Assembly (NCBI RefSeq): GCF_030818905.1
Contig: NZ_JAUTAZ010000001.1
Location: 1,302,001 to 1,366,000, forward strand
Length of the DNA: 64,000 bases
Source of the DNA: Microbacterium sp. SORGH_AS_0888
GTDB lineage: Bacteria > Actinomycetota > Actinomycetes > Actinomycetales > Microbacteriaceae
Direction: 5' to 3'
The notes below the pieces were generated by a model that saw nothing but the letters and a program-made list of their open reading frames with translations, was not told the DNA's origin and did no database searches. Position 1 is the stretch's first letter. Every line of letters starts with the position of its first letter. This document shows, piece by piece, positions 54,952 through 62,943 of the stretch. The translations under genes and the position numbers were made by a program.

Positions 54952-56100
54952 GTGGAGTTCGCGTTCGAGACGTTGCGACGCGCACCCGATGTCGAGGGGC
55001 CGGGGCTCGCCGCCTTCGACACGGCCGACCGCCTGCTGCTCGACGAGTCGGCGAGCGCTCGCGGCACGCTGGACGCGGGTGCGCTGGCGGTCATCGGCGA
55101 CACGCACGGCGCGCTGACGCTGGCATCCGCGGATGCCGGGGCCCGCGGCATCCGCGTGCATCAGGACGCGCTGACCGGTGAGCGGGCGCTCGCCCGGAAC
55201 GCGGCGGCGCTCGGGCTCGAGGACGCGTTCACCTCCCTGCCGCTCGGGGTCGAGCTGCTGCGGGGCGCGAAGGTCGTCCTGCTGCGGCTGCCGCGGTCGC
55301 TCGATGCGCTCGACGACATGGCGACGATGATCGCGGCGCACGCCGACCCGGAGGTGATCGTCTTCGCGGGCGGACGGCTCAAGCACATGGCGGTCTCGAT
55401 GAACGAGGTCCTGCGGCGCCGGTTCGCCCGCCTCGACGTGACGCACGCGCGGCAGAAGTCGCGCGTGCTCGTCGCCCGCGTCCCGCTTCCGACTCCCCGG
55501 GCGCCCCTCGCACCGCGCTCTGCGCGCATCGCGCTGCCGGAGCGTGGCGAACACCTCCCGGCGGAGCAGATCGTGCTCTGCGCCCACGGCGGAGTGTTCG
55601 CCGGCGCGACGCTCGACATCGGCACGCGGATGCTGCTGGCCCATCTGCCGGCCGACCTTCCGGCCGGCGGCCCGCTCGTCGACTTCGCGTGCGGCACCGG
55701 GGTCGTGGGGACGACGCTGGCCCTGCGGAACCCCGACCGCCGGGTGCACGCGTCCGATGTGTCGGCCGCCGCCTGCGCGTCGGCCCGGGCCACGGCCGCG
55801 GCCAACGGCGTCGCGGACCGTGTCACGGTCGCGCAGGACGACCTGCTGCACGTCCTCCCGGACGGCTCGACCGGCTTCGTCGCGCTCAACCCGCCGTTCC
55901 ACTCCGGGGCGGCCGTGACCGACGCGATCGCGGCGCGCATGTTCGCCGACGCCGCCCGCGCTCTGCGACCGGGCGGCGAGCTGTGGACCGTGTGGAACTC
56001 TCCGTTGCGTTACCGCGCCGCGCTCGAACGCCTCGTGGGGCCGACGCGACAGGTCGCACGCGATCCGAAGTTCACCCTCACGGTCTCCACCCGCCACTGA
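54952..56100 (+). CDS. RsmC/RlmG-type class I SAM methyltransferase
   Basis: A 382-residue protein with a degenerate N-terminal methyltransferase-like domain and an active C-terminal one. The latter has LVDFACGTGVVGTTLA (SAM motif I), HASDVSAAACASARA and the guanine-N2 catalytic motif NPPFHSG. This layout is that of 16S or 23S rRNA guanine-N2 methyltransferases RsmC and RlmG; which rRNA is the target cannot be told. GTG 54952 is a leaderless start. Confidence 0.88.
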   Translation: MEFAFETLRRAPDVEGPGLAAFDTADRLLLDESASARGTLDAGALAVIGDTHGALTLASADAGARGIRVHQDALTGERALARNAAALGLEDAFTSLPLGVELLRGAKVVLLRLPRSLDALDDMATMIAAHADPEVIVFAGGRLKHMAVSMNEVLRRRFARLDVTHARQKSRVLVARVPLPTPRAPLAPRSARIALPERGEHLPAEQIVLCAHGGVFAGATLDIGTRMLLAHLPADLPAGGPLVDFACGTGVVGTTLALRNPDRRVHASDVSAAACASARATAAANGVADRVTVAQDDLLHVLPDGSTGFVALNPPFHSGAAVTDAIAARMFADAARALRPGGELWTVWNSPLRYRAALERLVGPTRQVARDPKFTLTVSTRH

Positions 56101-56162
56101 GCCCGGCCCGCCGGTGGTCCGCTCGGCCGCGGCAGGCATCGGATCAGGCGCCGGGACGCCGA

Positions 56163-56840
56163 TCAGCCCGTCAGCCCGCGTGGCGGAGCCTCCGGGAGGG
56201 CGAGGAGCTTCTTCTGCTGAGCACGTATCGCCACGACGAGGCCCCCGAGCCCCGCGCAGCACAGGCCTCCGATCACCCCGAGCCAGCCCACGCCGCGGAT
56301 CGCCCCGTCGTCGGAGCCGTGCCCGAGGAACACGAGCACGGCGCCGACGACGATCGCCGCGGCGCCCAGGGCGAACACCGAGACCCCGAGCACCCGGAAC
56401 ACCCGGAGCACGGACGGGGCATGGAAGGTCGGGCGCAGGCCCGCCCGCGAATCGGTGTAGTTCGCCCACCGCGCGCCGGTCCACCACCGCGAGACGGAGG
56501 ACGAGAGGCGGTACCAGCCGGCTCCGTCCGCCTCCGCCTCACCCGGCAGAGGACGCACGACATCGGGCGCAACGGGCGCCGTCGACGGCGCGGGGATCCG
56601 TCGAACGCGCGTGGACGGAACGGCGGTGGCGAACCACATCGCGGGGAGCACGAGAAGAGGGAGCTGGAAGCCGCCGAGCACGAGGAAGACGATCCCCGCC
56701 GCCCAGGCCAGGGCGGGGGGCTCCGTCATCCACCAGTCGACACCCGGAACGCCGTCCTTCACGCGCAGGCCGGTCCAGTGCCGGCCGTCCCACCAGCGCA
56801 CGGGCCCGCCCGCGTTCTCGTACCAGCCCGGTGATGCCAT
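56163..56840 (-). CDS. DUF2510 domain membrane protein
   Basis: A 225-residue protein with two DUF2510 motifs: SPGWYENAGGPVRWWDGRHW at the N-terminus and GAGWYRLSSSVSRWWTGARW in the middle. Each is followed by a pair of membrane helices. DUF2510 is an actinobacterial domain of unknown role, often at the start of membrane proteins. It converges with the methyltransferase gene. Confidence 0.85.
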   Translation of the reverse strand: MASPGWYENAGGPVRWWDGRHWTGLRVKDGVPGVDWWMTEPPALAWAAGIVFLVLGGFQLPLLVLPAMWFATAVPSTRVRRIPAPSTAPVAPDVVRPLPGEAEADGAGWYRLSSSVSRWWTGARWANYTDSRAGLRPTFHAPSVLRVFRVLGVSVFALGAAAIVVGAVLVFLGHGSDDGAIRGVGWLGVIGGLCCAGLGGLVVAIRAQQKKLLALPEAPPRGLTG

Positions 56841-56920
56841 CAGCGGACCCAGCTCTCGTACATCGGCGTCACGCCTCCGACGTTAGCGCGACACAACCGA
56901 CCGGGACCGCGACTCACGGG

Positions 56921-57133
56921 TCATCGGTTGAGGTTCTTGCGCGCCTTCTCGATCATCTTGCGCGCCTGCTTGGCGCGGCGACGACGGGCCTTCTTGGCCT
57001 CGGGGCTCGTCCACAGCCGCTCCAGCTGGTGCCGGAGGTCCTCGTAGTCCTTGCCGCGCGACTTCGCCGACTCGACCCCCACCAGGTAGGCGGCGACGGC
57101 GACCACCAGGAGGATCAGAATGTTCTTGCGCAT
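56921..57133 (-). CDS. Small basic protein with one N-terminal membrane helix
   Basis: A 70-residue protein starting MRKNILILLVVAVAAYLVGV, followed by a strongly basic helix (KKARRRRAKQARKMIEKA). GGAAGGGAACTCCC is in front of ATG 57133. It is probably a membrane-tethered, nucleic-acid- or lipid-interacting peptide; function unknown. The long upstream frame to 57280 has no support. Confidence 0.75.
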   Translation of the reverse strand: MRKNILILLVVAVAAYLVGVESAKSRGKDYEDLRHQLERLWTSPEAKKARRRRAKQARKMIEKARKNLNR

Positions 57134-57282
57134 GGGAGTTCCCTTCCTCTGTGTCGACTCATGACCGACGGACGCGGAGAGCGTCCACAGGTGAGACGTG
57201 TCGACTCCGGGAAATGTCACACATCGCGTCGCGCGCGTCATCCGGTTGACGGCGACGGACGAGCCGGATACGCGCCCCACGA

Positions 57283-57347
57283 CCGAAACACGATCGTTTC
57301 GACCGGAAACACGACCGCTATCTGGTCGTCGTCATATCGAAACACAG
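57283..57347 (+). promoter_or_regulatory. Phased GAAACAC boxes upstream of the nitrilase-type operon
   Basis: GAAACAC occurs at 57285-57291, 57306-57312 and 57339-57345, that is, at spacings of 21 and 33 bases, close to two and three helical turns. The first is part of the palindrome CGAAAC-N6-GTTTCG (57284-57301). This is a candidate regulator-binding array. The rest of the 233-base gap (57134-57366) shows no gene. Confidence 0.45.
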
Positions 57348-57366
57348 CGGGGCTCTACTGGGACAC

Positions 57367-58461
57367 ATGACCCCCCACGCCGGCATCGCACCCGCTGATC
57401 AGCACCGTGTGTCCACCAGGGTGAGCATCGCCCTGCTCGGCGTCCGCAGCGACGCGCCCGTGCGGCGCACCGGCGGCGCCGGCCCCAGCGACGACGGGCA
57501 CTTCGTCATCGAGGGCGAGGGAGCCGCGATCCCCCTCAACCCCGACAGTCCCTATGTGGTCTCGCCGTCGGGACGGCTGACCCTCGACGGCGCGGATCTG
57601 GGCTTCGACGTGTCCCCCGTCGCCCGGCCCCGGTTCTACGACCTGGAGACCGCCGACGGGATCGCGTACGAGAAGATCGCGAAGCTCCACGGCAGGAACG
57701 TGCTCGCCACGACCGTCGTTCAGACCTGCGTGCGGTACGACGAGAGCGAGCGGTGCCGGTTCTGCGCGATCGAGGCCTCGCTGCTGACCGGGTCGACGAT
57801 CGCCGTGAAGACGCCGGCGATGCTCGCCGAGGTCGCCGAGGCGGCCGTGCGCCTGGACGGCGTCACCCACATGGTGATGACGACCGGCACCTCCAATGGA
57901 TGGGATCGCGGCGCGAAGCACCTGGCCCGGTGCGTCAGGGCGGTCAAAGCCGCCGTGCCCGGGCTGGAGATCCAGGTGCAGTGCGAGCCGCCGGCCGACC
58001 TCCGGGCGATCACGGACCTGTACGAGGCCGGCGCCCGTTCGATCGGCATCCACGTCGAGTCGATGGATGACGCGGTGCGACGGCGCTGGATGCCGGGGAA
58101 GTCGCGGGTCGGCATGGACGAGTATCGCGCGGCGTGGCGCGAGGCGGTCCGCGTGTTCGGCTGGAACCAGGTCTCGACCTATCTGATCGTCGGGATGGGA
58201 GAAGATCCCGACGAGCTCGTCGAGGGCGCGCGCGAGCTCATCGAGATGGGCGTGTACCCGTTCGTCGTGCCGTTCCGCCCGCTCAAGGGAACCCTGGCCA
58301 CGGATGTCGACAAGGTGCCGGCCCCGCATCGCGCTGTCCTGGATCGCGTGACGGCCCGCGTGGCCGAGCTGCTGCAGGCGGCCGGGATGCGCGGCGAGGA
58401 CCAACGGGCCGGTTGCGCCGCGTGCGGCGCCTGCAGCGTGCTGAAGACGGCGGGCGCGTGA
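57367..58461 (+). CDS. MSMEG_0568 family radical SAM protein
   Basis: A 364-residue radical SAM enzyme opening the Nit1C-like operon. The cluster-binding cysteines are Cys121, Cys130 and Cys133 in QTCVRYDESERCRFCA, a Cx8CxxC spacing instead of the usual Cx3CxxC. A later segment VQCEPPADLRAI and ESMDDAVRRRWMPGK fit a TIM-barrel core, and the C-terminus has GCAACGACS, four clustered residues that may hold a second metal or cluster. The substrate is unknown; in other bacteria the family always accompanies a nitrilase. Its stop and the next start overlap (TGATG). Confidence 0.92.
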   Translation: MTPHAGIAPADQHRVSTRVSIALLGVRSDAPVRRTGGAGPSDDGHFVIEGEGAAIPLNPDSPYVVSPSGRLTLDGADLGFDVSPVARPRFYDLETADGIAYEKIAKLHGRNVLATTVVQTCVRYDESERCRFCAIEASLLTGSTIAVKTPAMLAEVAEAAVRLDGVTHMVMTTGTSNGWDRGAKHLARCVRAVKAAVPGLEIQVQCEPPADLRAITDLYEAGARSIGIHVESMDDAVRRRWMPGKSRVGMDEYRAAWREAVRVFGWNQVSTYLIVGMGEDPDELVEGARELIEMGVYPFVVPFRPLKGTLATDVDKVPAPHRAVLDRVTARVAELLQAAGMRGEDQRAGCAACGACSVLKTAGA

Positions 58462-59861
58462 TGTTCGACGTGCCCGTGCTCACCGGCACCTCGGTGCGGC
58501 TGGAGCGGCCGACGTGGGAGATCCGCGTCGCCGACGAGACCGAGGTGTCCGCGTACCGGAGCATCCGCCGCGAGGTGTTCGTCGAGGAGCAGGAGCTTTT
58601 CGCCGGCACGGACCGCGACGATGTCGACGACGACCCGCGCGCCGTGGTCCTCGTCGCGGTCGGCCCCGACGGCGACGTCCTCGGCGGCGTCCGGCTGGCG
58701 CCCGCGACGAGCCGGGACATCGGCTGGTGGACCGGAGGCCGCCTGGCCGTCCGCCGCAGCGCTCGCCACGCGGGCGGGATCGGGTCGGCCCTCGTCCGCG
58801 AGGCCTGCCGCCAGGCGGTGGCGCGCGGCGTCCTGCGCTTCGAGGCGACGGTGCAGGCGCACAACGAGCCGCTCTTCCGCCACCTCGGCTGGGTGCCCTG
58901 GGCGACGACGACCCTCGCGGGCGTGCCGCACGTGCGGATGCGGTGGCCGATCGATCGGATCAGCCGCCTGCTCGAGACCACGAAGGGCTCGCTCGGCGAG
59001 GTGCTCTCCGGCATCCGGGACGATCATCCCGCGGGACTGGGCGGCGACGGCCTGGTCGGGGACGACGGGGCGCTCGTCCCGGGCACGGATGTCGTCGCGG
59101 CCACCGACGCGATCCTGCCCGCCATCATCGACAAGGACCCCGAGTGGGCCGGGTGGTGCGGCGTGCTCGTCAACGCGAACGACCTGTCGGCCATGGGCGC
59201 GCACGCGGTCGGGCTCATGGACGCGGTCTCCGCGCCGACGGCATCCTTCGCGCGGCGGATCGTGGCCGGGTTGCGCAGCGCCGCGGTGGCCTGGGACATC
59301 CCGATCCTGGGCGGGCACACCCAGCTCGGGGGGACCTCGTCCCTCGCCGTCACCGCCGTGGGACGCACCGCTCACCCGGTCCGCGCCGGCGCCGGCCGCA
59401 TCGGCGACCGTCTGGATCTCACGATCGACCTGCATGGTCGGTGGCGGCGCGGCTTCGGCCATCGTCAATGGGACTCCAGCTCCACCCGTTCCGGGGAGGA
59501 GCTGCGCCACCTCGCCTCCCTCGTGCCCGACCAGCGGCCGGCCGCGGCGAAGGACGTCAGCATGGCGGGCATCGTCGGCACGGTCGCGATGCTCGCCGAA
59601 TCCGCCGGGAGCGGGGCGCGCATCGATGTCGCGGCCATCCCGTCCCCCGCCGAGGCGCCGTTCGGCGACTGGCTGACCTGCTTCCCCGGGTTCGGGATGG
59701 TCACCGCCGCCGGAGCCGGGACGGAGCCCCTCCGCTCGCCCATCGCCCGCACCGCCGCGATCGGCGAGCTCATTCCGGCCCGCGACGTCGTCCTGCGGTG
59801 GCCGGACGGCGTCGAGACGACCGCATCGGACGCCGTCGCGACCGGCCTCGGACCCGCCTGA
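58461..59861 (+). CDS. MSMEG_0567-type GNAT fused to AIR synthase-like domain
   Basis: A 466-residue fusion. Residues 1-165 form a GNAT N-acetyltransferase-like domain with the CoA loop RRSARHAGGIGSALVREA; residues 175-450 form a PurM/AIR synthase-related ATP-binding domain with GGDGLVGDDGALVPGTD, GGHTQLGGTSSLAVTA and a C-terminal LTCFPGFGMVTAAG. In Synechocystis these are two genes (sll0786 and sll0787). The pair suggests acyl transfer and phosphoryl activation of one small molecule, but no reaction is proven. ATG 58461 overlaps the previous stop. Confidence 0.9.
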   Translation: MFDVPVLTGTSVRLERPTWEIRVADETEVSAYRSIRREVFVEEQELFAGTDRDDVDDDPRAVVLVAVGPDGDVLGGVRLAPATSRDIGWWTGGRLAVRRSARHAGGIGSALVREACRQAVARGVLRFEATVQAHNEPLFRHLGWVPWATTTLAGVPHVRMRWPIDRISRLLETTKGSLGEVLSGIRDDHPAGLGGDGLVGDDGALVPGTDVVAATDAILPAIIDKDPEWAGWCGVLVNANDLSAMGAHAVGLMDAVSAPTASFARRIVAGLRSAAVAWDIPILGGHTQLGGTSSLAVTAVGRTAHPVRAGAGRIGDRLDLTIDLHGRWRRGFGHRQWDSSSTRSGEELRHLASLVPDQRPAAAKDVSMAGIVGTVAMLAESAGSGARIDVAAIPSPAEAPFGDWLTCFPGFGMVTAAGAGTEPLRSPIARTAAIGELIPARDVVLRWPDGVETTASDAVATGLGPA

Positions 59862-59915
59862 CCCGCGCATTCCCCCTCCGACCGACCCCCACCTCGAACC
59901 ACCGACGAAAGGACC

Positions 59916-60450
59916 ATGACCATGACCGACGACCTCGACGCCCAGATCGCGGAGAACATCGCTGCCTCCCTCGGCGAGATTCCCGCACCCCTCCCTGCCC
60001 AAGGGCAGCAACATCTACGGCTCCACCAAGCTGTTCCCCGACTTCCAGGCGGAGAACGGCGAGTCCTACTTCACCCTCATCCACGGCATCCCCCACGAGT
60101 CGTCGGTGAGCTTCGTCGCGATCCTCCAGGCGACGCGCGCCCTTCGCAAGGGGTTCGAGTCCGCGATCTACCTGTACGGGCCGGGAACGCTCGCCGCGAG
60201 CGCCAACCGCGGCTTCCCGACCACGGGCGACTCGGGGTTCCCGGGCGAGCTGAACACGAACAACTCGCTGGAGACCTTCATCAAGGAGGGCGGCACGGTC
60301 TACTGCTGCCGGTTCGGCCTCGCCCTGCACGGCATCCGCGAGGAGGACCTCATCGAGGGCGTCATCCCCGCGCACCCGCTCGACGTCCAGGATGCGCTGA
60401 TCTACTACGCGCGCAAGGGCGCGATCATCAACTCCACGTACAACCTCTGA
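59916..60450 (+). pseudogene. MSMEG_0572/Sll0783 family protein (frameshifted)
   Basis: With one base removed near 59992-59994 (CTCCCT for CTCCT) the product is 177 residues: the N-terminus SLGEIPAPL joins LPKGSNIYGSTKLFPDF in the next frame. This and the later sections FTLIHGIPHESSVSF, YLYGPGTLAASANRGF and NTNNSLETFIKEGG match the nitrogen-starvation-related family. Its structure is DsrE-like by family knowledge; function unknown. GAAAGGACC precedes the ATG (59916 or 59922). It lies 10 bases before the nitrilase gene. Confidence 0.85.
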
Positions 60451-60460
60451 GGACACCGGC

Positions 60461-61363
60461 ATGACGATCACAGTCGCGTCCGTCTCGGCGAACTTCACCC
60501 GAGATCTCGAGCAGAACTACGCCCTCATCGAGGAGCTCCTGGAACAGGCTCGCGCCGAAGGCGTCTCGCTGGTGGCCTTCCCCGAGGCCGCGCTCGGCGG
60601 ATACCTCTCCTCGCTGGGGAACCACGGGGACACCGTGAAGACCACCACGCGGTCCATGCCCCCCGCGCTCCGCATCGACGGCCCGGAGATCGCCAGGGTG
60701 CAGGAGCTGGCAGGGGACACGATCGTCACGATCGGGTTCTGCGAGCTCGCGGACGACGGGGAGACACGCTACAACGCGGCGGTCTGCTTGGACGGCGGGA
60801 ACATCTACGGCTCGTACCGGAAGGTGCACCAGCCCCTCGGCGAGAACATGTCCTACTCGGCGGGCGACACCTACCGGGCGTTCGACACCCCGGTCGGTCG
60901 GATCGGCATGCAGATCTGCTATGACAAGGCGTTCCCGGAGGCGGCGCGCATGCTCGCCCTCGACGGCGCCGAGATCGTGGTGAGCCTGTCCGCATGGCCC
61001 GCCGCGCGCACCGCGACCGCGGAGGACCTGCAGGAGGACCGCTGGACGTACCGCTTCAACCAGTTCGACATCGCCCGGGCGCTGGACAACCAGGTGTTCT
61101 GGATGGCGTCCAACCAGTCCGGAACGTTCGGCTCGCTGCGCTACGTCGGAAACGCGAAGGTCGTCGACCCGGGCGGCAACGTCCTGGCCACCACGCTGCT
61201 GGGGACGGGCCTCGCGATCGCCGAGATCGACGTCGCCGAGACGTTCCGGACCATGCGGGCGGGGATGTTCCATCTGCGCGACCGGCGTCCCGACGTGTAC
61301 GGCCCGGTGATCGAGACCGCCGGGGACAACGTGAACGGATGGCGGGAGCTCGCTCATGCCTGA
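60461..61363 (+). CDS. Nit6803-type nitrilase
   Basis: A 300-residue carbon-nitrogen hydrolase. The triad is intact: Glu42 in FPEAALGGY, Lys121 in YRKVHQPLGE and Cys153 in QICYDKAFPEAAR, where Cys attacks the nitrile carbon. The C-terminal helix and FRTMRAGMFHLRDRRPDVYG are typical of the sll0784 group. It hydrolyses a nitrile to a carboxylate and ammonia, supplying nitrogen. Eight bases overlap with the next gene. Confidence 0.93.
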   Translation: MTITVASVSANFTRDLEQNYALIEELLEQARAEGVSLVAFPEAALGGYLSSLGNHGDTVKTTTRSMPPALRIDGPEIARVQELAGDTIVTIGFCELADDGETRYNAAVCLDGGNIYGSYRKVHQPLGENMSYSAGDTYRAFDTPVGRIGMQICYDKAFPEAARMLALDGAEIVVSLSAWPAARTATAEDLQEDRWTYRFNQFDIARALDNQVFWMASNQSGTFGSLRYVGNAKVVDPGGNVLATTLLGTGLAIAEIDVAETFRTMRAGMFHLRDRRPDVYGPVIETAGDNVNGWRELAHA

Positions 61364-61655
61364 GATGCGATTCGCGGTCCGCTGGCCCGACGGCGCCGAG
61401 ACCTCCCACTACTCCCCCAGCCTCGTGATGCACGACTTCCTCGTCACGGGCGGGCGATACCCGGTGCAGGAGTTCGTCTCCCGCACGACGGAGGCCCTCG
61501 AGGCGGCCAGCGCCCGGGTGCGGGAGAAGTACGGATTCGCGTGCACGTCGGCCATGGCCTCCCAGGAGAGCATCACCGCCAACGCGGCCGGCTACCGCGA
61601 CGGCGAGGTCACCGTGCTCAGCATGGAGCCGCCGCTGCCGGGAGGCGCCGCATGA
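61356..61655 (+). CDS. MSMEG_0570 family nitrogen-starvation response protein
   Basis: A 99-residue soluble protein of the MSMEG_0570 family. It begins MPEMRFAVRWPDGAETSHYS and contains the conserved stretch MASQESITANAAGY. No catalytic residues are known. It overlaps the nitrilase by eight bases and the flavoprotein by an ATGA, so all three are co-translated. Confidence 0.9.
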   Translation: MPEMRFAVRWPDGAETSHYSPSLVMHDFLVTGGRYPVQEFVSRTTEALEAASARVREKYGFACTSAMASQESITANAAGYRDGEVTVLSMEPPLPGGAA

Positions 61656-62911
61656 TCCCGATCACCGTGCAGGACGGCGACCACTACCCCGCCGTCATCG
61701 TCGGCGGCGGTCAGGCCGGCCTCGCCGTCAGCTGGCACCTCACGCATGCCGGCATCCCCCACGTCGTGCTCGAACGGGACTCCGTCGCGCACGAATGGCG
61801 CGACGGCCGGTGGGACAACTTCACGCTCGTCACGCCCAACTGGCACTGCCGGCTCCCCGGGTACGCCTACGAGGGACCTGCCCCGGACGGGTTCATGACG
61901 CGGGACCAGGTCTACGCCTGGGTCCGCGCCTACGCGGACACGTTCGAGACCCCCGTCGCGGAAGGCGTCGAGGTGCACGGCGTGAGCCGACGGCCGGACG
62001 GCACGTTCTCGGTCACCACCAGCGCCGGCACGATCACCGCCGACACGGTCACCTCTGCGACCGGCGGGTACCACCGCCCCGTCACACCGGACTGGGCCGA
62101 CCTCCTGCCCCCGACCGTGGTGCAGATGCACTCGCATCACTACCGCAACGCCGGCCAGCTCCCCGACGGGCCCATCCTCGTCGTGGGCACGGGCCAGTCC
62201 GGAACCCAGATCGCGGAGGATCTGCACCTCGAGGGGCGCCCCGTGCATCTCGCGGTCGGCCGCGCTCCCCGGGTGGCACGGTTCTACCGCGGCCGCGACT
62301 GCATGACGTGGTTGGCGGAGATGGGCGTGTACGACATCCCCGTCTCGACCCGCGGGCTCGCCAAGCGGGAGTCCACCAACCACTACGTCACCGGCCGCGA
62401 CGGGGGTCGCGACATCGATCTGCGGGCCTTCGCCGCTCAGGGCATGACCCTCCACGGGCGTGCGCGGGGGATCGCCGACGGCGCCGTCCAGTTCGACGAC
62501 ACCCTCGCGCAGAACCTCGACCACGCGGACTCGGTCGCCGAGTCCATCAAGAACGACATCGACGCCTACATCGCCCGCGAGGGGATCGACGCCCCCGTCG
62601 AGGAGCGCTACACCGCGGTGTGGACGCCCCCGGCCGGGCCGAGCCGGCTTCCGCTCGACCGGATCGCCGGCGTCGTGTGGGCGATCGGGTTCCGCGCGGA
62701 CTGGTCGTGGCTCGACGGCCTCGGCGTGCTCGATCCCGAGGGCCACCCCGCTCACGAGCGCGGCGCGACGGCCGTCCCCGGGTTCCACTTCATCGGCCTG
62801 CCCTGGCTGCACACCTGGGGGTCGGGGAGGTTCCACGCGATCGCCCGGGATGCCGAGCACGTCGCCGGCCTGATCTCCGACACGGTCCGAGCCGCGCTCG
62901 CGTCCCGCTGA
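61652..62911 (+). CDS. MSMEG_0569 family flavin-dependent oxidoreductase
   Basis: A 419-residue FAD/NADPH monooxygenase-like protein. The FAD motif is AVIVGGGQAGLAVSWHL near the N-terminus, a flavin monooxygenase-like ERDSVAHEWRDGRWDNFTLV follows, and the NADPH fold is ILVVGTGQSGTQIAEDL. The C-terminal WAIGFRADWSWL is typical of these enzymes. It may oxidise an amine or oxime to a nitrile precursor for the nitrilase, which is speculative. Confidence 0.92.
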   Translation: MIPITVQDGDHYPAVIVGGGQAGLAVSWHLTHAGIPHVVLERDSVAHEWRDGRWDNFTLVTPNWHCRLPGYAYEGPAPDGFMTRDQVYAWVRAYADTFETPVAEGVEVHGVSRRPDGTFSVTTSAGTITADTVTSATGGYHRPVTPDWADLLPPTVVQMHSHHYRNAGQLPDGPILVVGTGQSGTQIAEDLHLEGRPVHLAVGRAPRVARFYRGRDCMTWLAEMGVYDIPVSTRGLAKRESTNHYVTGRDGGRDIDLRAFAAQGMTLHGRARGIADGAVQFDDTLAQNLDHADSVAESIKNDIDAYIAREGIDAPVEERYTAVWTPPAGPSRLPLDRIAGVVWAIGFRADWSWLDGLGVLDPEGHPAHERGATAVPGFHFIGLPWLHTWGSGRFHAIARDAEHVAGLISDTVRAALASR

Positions 62912-62931
62912 GCCGGTGTGCCGCCGCCGCG

Positions 62932-62937
62932 TAATCT
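62932..62937 (+). promoter_or_regulatory. -10 hexamer for leaderless second nitrilase-like gene
   Basis: TAATCT, six bases before ATG 62944. It suggests an internal promoter in the cluster. Confidence 0.6.
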
Positions 62938-62943
62938 CAGGGC

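Noticed and set aside
52439..54985. Long N-terminal extension of acs
   Set aside because: The extra 190 codons lie opposite the 117-residue gene region and lack family sequence; ATG 54415 begins the conserved part.
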